Source of the DNA: JANNWF01 sp052390415
Lineage (GTDB): Bacteria; Pseudomonadota; Gammaproteobacteria; Xanthomonadales; Xanthomonadaceae
DNA: 13,010 nucleotides
Direction: 5' to 3'
Assembly: GCA_052390415.1 (NCBI GenBank)
Contig: JBQTGY010000102.1
Location: forward strand, 1 to 13,010
The notes beneath the pieces are model-generated. The model worked only from the letters and a program-made list of their open reading frames with translations. It did no database searches and had not been told where the DNA came from. Within the stretch, counting starts at the first letter, position 1, and each line of letters starts with the position of its first letter. Positions 7,707 to 13,010 of this stretch are shown here, in pieces. A program made the translations under genes and the position numbers.

Positions 7707-7730
7707 CGTTCATGGCCGGCCGGCCGAACG
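7707..7730. repeat. GGCC-rich inverted repeat in the intergenic region
   Basis: A 12-base perfect palindrome made of three GGCC units (7714-7725) is flanked by CGTTC (7707-7711) and GAACG (7726-7730), which are also complementary apart from two unpaired bases (7712-7713). It could form a strong hairpin or cruciform, or be a protein binding site. It lies about 140 bases before the RHS start codon. No T-run follows, so it is not a typical terminator. Confidence 0.5.
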
Positions 7731-7857
7731 GTTGCCACAGGCCGACTCACCAAATCACACGCGAAAACTTGAGCAAAGAGTAAACATCCCGGCGCGATAG
7801 CTGCGACACTCGGGCCTCTGGCGACACTGGGTTGGGTAGGCAGGACACCCGTTTCTC

Positions 7858-7864
7858 AAGGGGA
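7858..7864 (+). promoter_or_regulatory. Ribosome binding site of the RHS gene, fixing a GTG start
   Basis: AAGGGGA is followed by four bases and then GTG at 7869. The first in-frame ATG comes only after the signal segment (residue 107), so this site decides for the GTG. Confidence 0.75.
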
Positions 7865-7868
7865 CGAA

Positions 7869-10800
7869 GTGAGCACTCAGCAGCAACTGCCCGTCGAAGC
7901 GGCCGGTGCGCCTCTGCGCACACCGGCCAATCGGTCAGCTCAGCCCGCCATCGGGTCTCGATCTAGCCTGCGCCAAGCCGCGCTTGCACTCGGCCTGGGT
8001 CTGGTTTGCGTGTTCCTTGCCAGCCTGCAACCGGCCACCACCTACGCCGCAGCGGCACCGCCCGCGCAGCCGGCCGGCCTCAGCAACGCGATATTCGCCA
8101 GCGGTTTCGAGACTTCTGATATCGCCGTCGCCTGCCAATTCACCGAGGGTCGCGACCGCGATGGCGATGGCCTGATCGACCCGGGCTGTGTCATGGCCAC
8201 GTCCTCGCCCGACCCCGCGACCACCGCCACGCCCATCGATCCCACGATCCCGGTCGATTTCGGCACGGCAATCGAGTTCATCTACAACCACGCGACGCCG
8301 GTTCAGCACGGAATGCTGCCGAATGTCATTCAGCCCTATCGCGTGGCTGTGCTGCGCGGTGAGATTCGCGATGAAAACGGCGCGCCGCTGGCGGGCGTCA
8401 TGGTGCGCGTACTTGATCACCCCGAAGTCGGCGTCACCTTTACCCGCGCCGACGGCATGTTCGACATCGTCGTCAACGGCGGCGCGGAGGTGGTGCTTGA
8501 CTATCGCAAGCCCGGCTACCTGCCGGCGCAGCGCTCGGTGGTGGCACCGTGGCGCGATTGGGAATGGGTGCCTGACGCTACCCTGGTGCCGATCGATCCG
8601 GTAGTCACTCGCATCGTCACCGCCGGCCAGATGCCGCGCCAACTGATTCGCAGCAGCATCGTGACGGATGCGGCCGGCATCCGCGAGGCCGTGCTGCTGG
8701 TGCCGCCCGCCATCACCGCCGAACTGCGCATGCACGACGGCAGCTCGCGAGTGATGACCGAGCTCAACGTCCGCGCCACCGAATACACCGTCGGCGAGCG
8801 CGGCTCGGACCGCATGCCCGCGCCTTTGCCGCCCACGTCGGCATACACCTACGCCGTCGACTTCAGCGCCGATGAAGCGCGTGCCGCGAACGCTCGCAGC
8901 GTCGAATTCAATCAGCCGCTGGCGTTTTATCTCGACAACTTTCTCAACGCCCCGGTCGGTACCGCCATACCGGTCGGCTATCTCGATGCTCGCTTGGCGT
9001 CGTGGTTACCGTCGGACAACGGCCGGGTCATCCAGATACTTGCCGTCACCAACGGTGTGGCCGTGCTGGATATCGATGGCAGCGGCCAGCCAGCTTCAGT
9101 GGAAGAACTGGCTGCACTCGGCATCGATCTCGGCGAGCGCACCCAACTCGCCACGCTGTATCCCGCCGGCAAGGAGCTTTGGCGCACACCGATTGCGCAC
9201 TTCACGGAGTGGGACTGCAATTTTCCGTATGCGCCCAATGCCGACGATGAGCCGCCACAGGATGGAACCGATGACGACGAAGACGACTGTGATGGCGATT
9301 GCAACGAGGGCGAGGGTGACGATGACCCCAACGACGCCGATGTCGACGAGAACGTCGAGGAAGAGCCCGACTGCGTAAGCAGCAGCCTGATCCGTTGCCA
9401 ACCTGCCTCGCTGCAGGAATCGATTCCTGTGGCCGGCACCGGTCAGTCCTTGGTTTACCACAGTGAGCGAGTACCTCGTATCGCAAGCGATCAAGGTGCA
9501 CGACTGCTGACCATCAAGATTACTCGCGACACCGTCCCAGCCCGCCTGACTCGGGCAACACTCGAGGTGATTAGCTTGGGAAGACGCTATGAATCCGAAT
9601 TCACATCCCTGACGCCGAACCTGCGGGCCCACGTTCGACTGGAAGCAGTAGACGCCTACGGTCGTTCATGGAACGGTCTCCGACCATGGGCGGCAACGCT
9701 CAGCTATCACTATCCATTGATCTACACCGGTGCCGATCGCGATCTTTTTGCGCGCACGTGGGCAATGTTTTACGCCAACCGCGTCGAAGATCCGTTTGCA
9801 AGATTCGTCGGTTTCGAGCGCGTCATCGCCCGTCGCTGGGAATCACGCACCAAGAACATCACACCTCGCCTCGCACCTGCCGACTGGGACGCCACCGGCT
9901 TGGGCTACGGCGGTTGGTCGCTCAGCGGCCATCATGTGTTGGATCGAGAGGCGTGGAAGCTCTATCTGGGCGACGGCAACGTGCAGCGCGTGGCCTTGCC
10001 GGGCAGTCGTGGCCTGCCGATCGCGCAGACGCTGATCAAGCGCTACGGCCCCAGCGATTTGCAGTTCGGCTCGCGATTCGCTTTTGCGGCGGATGGCACG
10101 CTGTGGACGCTGGCTCGACGCGACGGTGAGGGCCAGGAGGGCGACAACACAGTGTGGAAGTACGGCTTCGACGGCACCCGTCGTTTGGGGATCGACCCGT
10201 GCCCCAACGGTGGCACGCCATGCGACCCGCAACCCAACGGCTCAGAAGACATCTCCAATCCAGGAGACATTACCGTCGACCCGCGCGGATTCGCGTTCGT
10301 CACTTCCCATTCCCGGATTTTCCAGATCGCGGCCAATGGCGCCGCCACTCTCCGGTTCGACGGCGACGCGCTGGATCAAGCCTGTCAGCCGGGCCGAGTG
10401 CAGGCATGGGCTGATCGCGTGTTTTTCAGCTGCGGCGCGCGCGTATTCGCGCTGTGGCGAGATGGCCAGGTCACGCATCTGGCCGGCGGCGGCACCCAGT
10501 CCGGCGATGACATTTCACCGCAAGATTTTGAGTTTGTGGAATTGGCCGACCTCACCGTAGATACCAATGGCCAGCTCTACGTCCTCGATTCGGGTGCCAG
10601 CGTCATCTATCGCATCCGCCAGGATGGCGTCGTCGAGCGCGCCGTGGGAACGGGTTCCAGCGGCGTGGCAACCGACGGATCGCTGGCAGTGGACGCACCC
10701 CTGGGCAGCGTCACGGCAATGAGCATCCTGCCCAATGGCAACCTGATCTACGCCACCGGCAATGGCGATTTTCGGCTGCGTGAGCTACGCGGCAATGGTC

Positions 10801-13010
10801 GCCTTTACACGCTTGCCGGTGGAGGCGAAGTGCCCATCGCTGACTTGAGTGGCCAGCAGAGTTTGTCGGGGCCTCTGCAGTTCGAAGTCGACGACGTGGG
10901 CGTACTGCCCGATGGCAGCATCGCCTTCATGCAAACCGTGCTGACCTCGATCGACAAAGTAACCTTCACCTCGCCGACCGTGGTCGGCGTCATTGCCAGC
11001 AGCTTCTCGACCGCGCATGGCGGCTACTCCGGCGAGACGGCAGACACACTCCGTATTACTTCTCGCGACGGCAGTCGCCGTTACGTCTTCGACGCCCAGG
11101 GCCGCCACCAAGCCACACGCGATGTCGTCACCGGCGCGGTGTTGATGGCTTTCGGCTACAACAGCAGCGGCTATGTGACGTCGGTGACCGATGGCGACGG
11201 CAATCGCTTGACCATCGAGCGTGACGCCAATCACCGTGCCACCGCGCTGGTGGCGCACGATGGCCAGCGCACCGTGCTGGGCTTTGACGCCGCCGGCCGC
11301 TTGAACGCGGTCACCGACCCGCTCACGCGCCGCTGGCGCTTGAACTATCTGCTCACGTCCGGGCTGCTGACGCGCTTTGAGAACCCGCGCGGTTTTGCCA
11401 GCACCTTCGAGTGGGATGTGTCCAGGCTGGCCGTCGACAGCAATGCCGAATCGGGAGAATGGCGCCTGCTGCGCTATCGCTATGCCAGCCGCGACGCCAA
11501 TGCCACTGCCATGCAGACGGCGGAGGGCCGGGCGAACACCTACTTCGTCAACAACTCGCCGAGTGGCGAGCAGCTGCGCAGCGTGCGGCACATGAGCGGC
11601 ACCACCACCATCGATCGCGCTGATCGTGTGGGCAAAACGCAGACCACGCGATCGGATGGCGTGGTCATCGACACTACGTTGAGCGGCGATCCGCGCTTCG
11701 GCTGGGATTCACCCTTTGTCAGTGAGACCGTGGTCAGCGTTCCACAACCCGACGCCGGTGGTGCCTTGCTGCAGCGGCAGATCATCAACACCCGCAATGC
11801 CTCCGCACCGATAGGTGCCCCGCCCGAGGTCGGCGACTTCGACCTCGACTTCACCACGCGTGTCAACGGCCGGCCTTACCGCCGCACGTACGATGCGCCA
11901 TTGCGCACCTGGCACCTGACCACCCCGCAAGGCCGCGGCATCAGCGTCCGTCTCGACGGCCAAGGCCGTCCATTGGATGTCGACGTGCCTGACTTGGCCC
12001 AGGTCCGCTATCGCTACGACAGCCGCGGCCGCCTGAGTTCGGTCGAGGCCGGCAGCGGCCCCGACCTGCGCCGCTTCAGCCTCGCTTACGACCCCAACGG
12101 CTGGCCCATGACCGTGGTCGATGCGGAGCAGCGCAGCCACGTCTTGCAGCACGATGTGATCGGCCGTCTGACCCGTCAACAAACACCCGATCAGCGCGAT
12201 ATCGACTTCCGCTTCGATCCCGCCAGCAATGTGGTCGGCCTTACTCCGCCCGGTCGCGACGAGCACGTCTTCGGCTACGACAAAGTGGATCGCATGCTGA
12301 GCTACGCCGCGCCGGTCGCAAGCGTCGGCGAGGGTCGGCAAACCACCTACACCTACAGCCCGGACGGACAGTTGACCAACGTCCTGCGGCCGGATGAGCA
12401 AGCGGTGGCGATGACCTATGCAGGCTCGACCGCACTGCTTACATCGGTCCAGTCACCCGCTACCGGCACTCGCCCACTGACCATTGATGGCTACGGTCGC
12501 CTCACCGTCGCAGCGTTGTATTCGGCGCAGTTCGACGGCTTTCTCCAACGTCAGGTTTTCAGCGAACTGCCCACTAACTTGGAACCCATCGACCGCTCAG
12601 CGCGCTTTGCGTACGACACCGACTTTCGCGTGAAGACGGTGAGCGTGGTCGCCAACGTCAGCGGCGCGCCCTCGCCCGATGACATCCCCGCCGGCTACAC
12701 CTTTGATGGCGACAGCCTGCTTGCCAGCCTCACCTTTGCTGGCCGCAGTCAATCCTTCGTCCACCACCCCGGCAACGGCCTGCTGCAGTCCTCCAGCGTC
12801 GCTGCGTTCAATGAGAACTGGCAATACAACGCCTTTGCCGAACCGATTGCTTACACCAGCAGCCGCAGCGGTGCCGCCCAACTCGACTTCGGCTACACCC
12901 GCGACCGCCTGGGCCGGATCACGCAAGTGACCGAAACCCGCGCCGGCGTGAGTCGAGCGACTGGCTACACCTACGATCTCGCCGGTCGGCTTGAGCGGAT
13001 CACCCGCAAC
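7869..13010 (+). CDS. Giant exported RHS/YD-repeat protein, teneurin-like layout (partial, runs off the right edge)
   Basis: I read this frame codon by codon: it is uninterrupted for 1714 codons and still open at the window end. Order of parts: hydrophobic signal segment (about 37-53, then an AAAA site near 60); IFASGFE (75-81); a calcium-type D-R-D-G-D-G-L-I-D motif (96-104); a conserved lead-in starting FIY (137); a carboxypeptidase-regulatory/transthyretin-like domain (about 160-243, with GEIRDENGAPLAGV); conserved blocks TEYTVG (304-309) and HFTEWDCNFPY (444-454); a strongly acidic linker (459-501); a plug-like beta domain starting ESIPVAGTG (517); an NHL-like beta-propeller (about 679-1040); then YD repeats from about 1065 to the edge, with units such as FDAAGRL, YDSRGRL, HDVIGRL and YDLAGRL. 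These blocks match a family of giant RHS proteins I know from deltaproteobacteria and others. RHS shells usually enclose a C-terminal variable or toxic domain, but that end is not in the window. GTG start with Shine-Dalgarno AAGGGGA. Confidence 0.93.
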   Translation, partial: MSTQQQLPVEAAGAPLRTPANRSAQPAIGSRSSLRQAALALGLGLVCVFLASLQPATTYAAAAPPAQPAGLSNAIFASGFETSDIAVACQFTEGRDRDGDGLIDPGCVMATSSPDPATTATPIDPTIPVDFGTAIEFIYNHATPVQHGMLPNVIQPYRVAVLRGEIRDENGAPLAGVMVRVLDHPEVGVTFTRADGMFDIVVNGGAEVVLDYRKPGYLPAQRSVVAPWRDWEWVPDATLVPIDPVVTRIVTAGQMPRQLIRSSIVTDAAGIREAVLLVPPAITAELRMHDGSSRVMTELNVRATEYTVGERGSDRMPAPLPPTSAYTYAVDFSADEARAANARSVEFNQPLAFYLDNFLNAPVGTAIPVGYLDARLASWLPSDNGRVIQILAVTNGVAVLDIDGSGQPASVEELAALGIDLGERTQLATLYPAGKELWRTPIAHFTEWDCNFPYAPNADDEPPQDGTDDDEDDCDGDCNEGEGDDDPNDADVDENVEEEPDCVSSSLIRCQPASLQESIPVAGTGQSLVYHSERVPRIASDQGARLLTIKITRDTVPARLTRATLEVISLGRRYESEFTSLTPNLRAHVRLEAVDAYGRSWNGLRPWAATLSYHYPLIYTGADRDLFARTWAMFYANRVEDPFARFVGFERVIARRWESRTKNITPRLAPADWDATGLGYGGWSLSGHHVLDREAWKLYLGDGNVQRVALPGSRGLPIAQTLIKRYGPSDLQFGSRFAFAADGTLWTLARRDGEGQEGDNTVWKYGFDGTRRLGIDPCPNGGTPCDPQPNGSEDISNPGDITVDPRGFAFVTSHSRIFQIAANGAATLRFDGDALDQACQPGRVQAWADRVFFSCGARVFALWRDGQVTHLAGGGTQSGDDISPQDFEFVELADLTVDTNGQLYVLDSGASVIYRIRQDGVVERAVGTGSSGVATDGSLAVDAPLGSVTAMSILPNGNLIYATGNGDFRLRELRGNGRLYTLAGGGEVPIADLSGQQSLSGPLQFEVDDVGVLPDGSIAFMQTVLTSIDKVTFTSPTVVGVIASSFSTAHGGYSGETADTLRITSRDGSRRYVFDAQGRHQATRDVVTGAVLMAFGYNSSGYVTSVTDGDGNRLTIERDANHRATALVAHDGQRTVLGFDAAGRLNAVTDPLTRRWRLNYLLTSGLLTRFENPRGFASTFEWDVSRLAVDSNAESGEWRLLRYRYASRDANATAMQTAEGRANTYFVNNSPSGEQLRSVRHMSGTTTIDRADRVGKTQTTRSDGVVIDTTLSGDPRFGWDSPFVSETVVSVPQPDAGGALLQRQIINTRNASAPIGAPPEVGDFDLDFTTRVNGRPYRRTYDAPLRTWHLTTPQGRGISVRLDGQGRPLDVDVPDLAQVRYRYDSRGRLSSVEAGSGPDLRRFSLAYDPNGWPMTVVDAEQRSHVLQHDVIGRLTRQQTPDQRDIDFRFDPASNVVGLTPPGRDEHVFGYDKVDRMLSYAAPVASVGEGRQTTYTYSPDGQLTNVLRPDEQAVAMTYAGSTALLTSVQSPATGTRPLTIDGYGRLTVAALYSAQFDGFLQRQVFSELPTNLEPIDRSARFAYDTDFRVKTVSVVANVSGAPSPDDIPAGYTFDGDSLLASLTFAGRSQSFVHHPGNGLLQSSSVAAFNENWQYNAFAEPIAYTSSRSGAAQLDFGYTRDRLGRITQVTETRAGVSRATGYTYDLAGRLERITRN

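Larger units (their letters stand above)
7617..7868. other. Intergenic region ahead of the giant RHS gene
   Basis: These 252 bases hold no gene that I can support; the short frame at 7600-7800 has no protein-like features. The stretch contains the GGCC-rich inverted repeat at 7707-7730 and the Shine-Dalgarno at 7858-7864. The promoter of the RHS gene is probably here, in the more AT-rich part around 7750-7790, but no convincing -35/-10 pair was found. GGCC-AGAGA-GGCC at 7616-7628 is too short and lacks a T-run to be called a terminator. Confidence 0.45.

Noticed and set aside
7935..8735. Minus-strand frame of 266 codons over the start of the RHS gene
   Set aside because: Composition is His/Arg/Gly-rich without domains, and it is antisense to the conserved signal, FIY and carboxypeptidase-regulatory-like parts of the RHS protein; treated as a shadow.
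10785..11591. Minus-strand frame of 268 codons inside the RHS gene
   Set aside because: It lies antisense to NHL-like and YD-repeat coding sequence with clear protein motifs on the plus strand. It shows no recognisable features of its own.
11709..12401. Minus-strand frame of 230 codons inside the RHS gene
   Set aside because: Low-complexity Val/Ala/Gly/Asp-rich product, the usual result of reading YD-repeat DNA backwards; the plus strand carries the YD units.
11055..13010. YD-repeat stretch as a DNA-level tandem repeat
   Set aside because: The similarity is at protein level (Y/F-D-x-x-G-R-L units); the DNA units are diverged and unevenly spaced, so it was described as part of the coding sequence.

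Overview
The window is GC-rich, densely coded bacterial chromosome. Gene families, GC-biased codon use, long antisense shadow frames and the IF-x-x-GF tails suggest a gammaproteobacterium of the Xanthomonadales (Lysobacter/Rhodanobacter type). That placement is inference; no rRNA or marker gene is present. I saw no tRNA, IS element, CRISPR array or phage gene.

Left part (124-5556): five genes, all on the minus strand. In transcription order they are a GT4 glycosyltransferase, a PAP2 lipid phosphatase joined to it by an ATGA overlap, a gap of 139 bases holding an inverted repeat, an exported Asp-box (sialidase-like) protein with a Cys-x-Cys-Cys motif, a POT-family proton-peptide symporter, and an ExoD-family membrane protein. 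The first two look translationally coupled and fit lipid-linked glycan or glycolipid metabolism. The transporter and ExoD gene are 22 bases apart. Whether all five form one transcript cannot be told from the sequence.

Right part (about 5700-13010): two plus-strand genes divergent from the first block. The first encodes a secreted, cysteine-containing protein of about 640 residues with no named function, ending in an IFADGF tail. After 252 non-coding bases with a GGCC-rich inverted repeat, a GTG codon with a strong Shine-Dalgarno opens one uninterrupted frame that runs off the end of the window (1714 codons seen). It is a giant exported RHS/YD-repeat protein: signal segment, IFASGFE motif, calcium-type D-x-D-G-D-G motif, a carboxypeptidase-regulatory/transthyretin-like domain, a very acidic linker, a plug-like domain, an NHL-like beta-propeller and then a YD-repeat shell. 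This order resembles the animal teneurin ectodomain. The C-terminal end, where such proteins often carry a toxin or other variable domain, lies outside the window.

The most interesting item is the giant RHS protein with its secreted neighbour, which share a short tail-like motif. The remaining genes are ordinary family members, apart from the unusual Cys/His motifs of the Asp-box protein.
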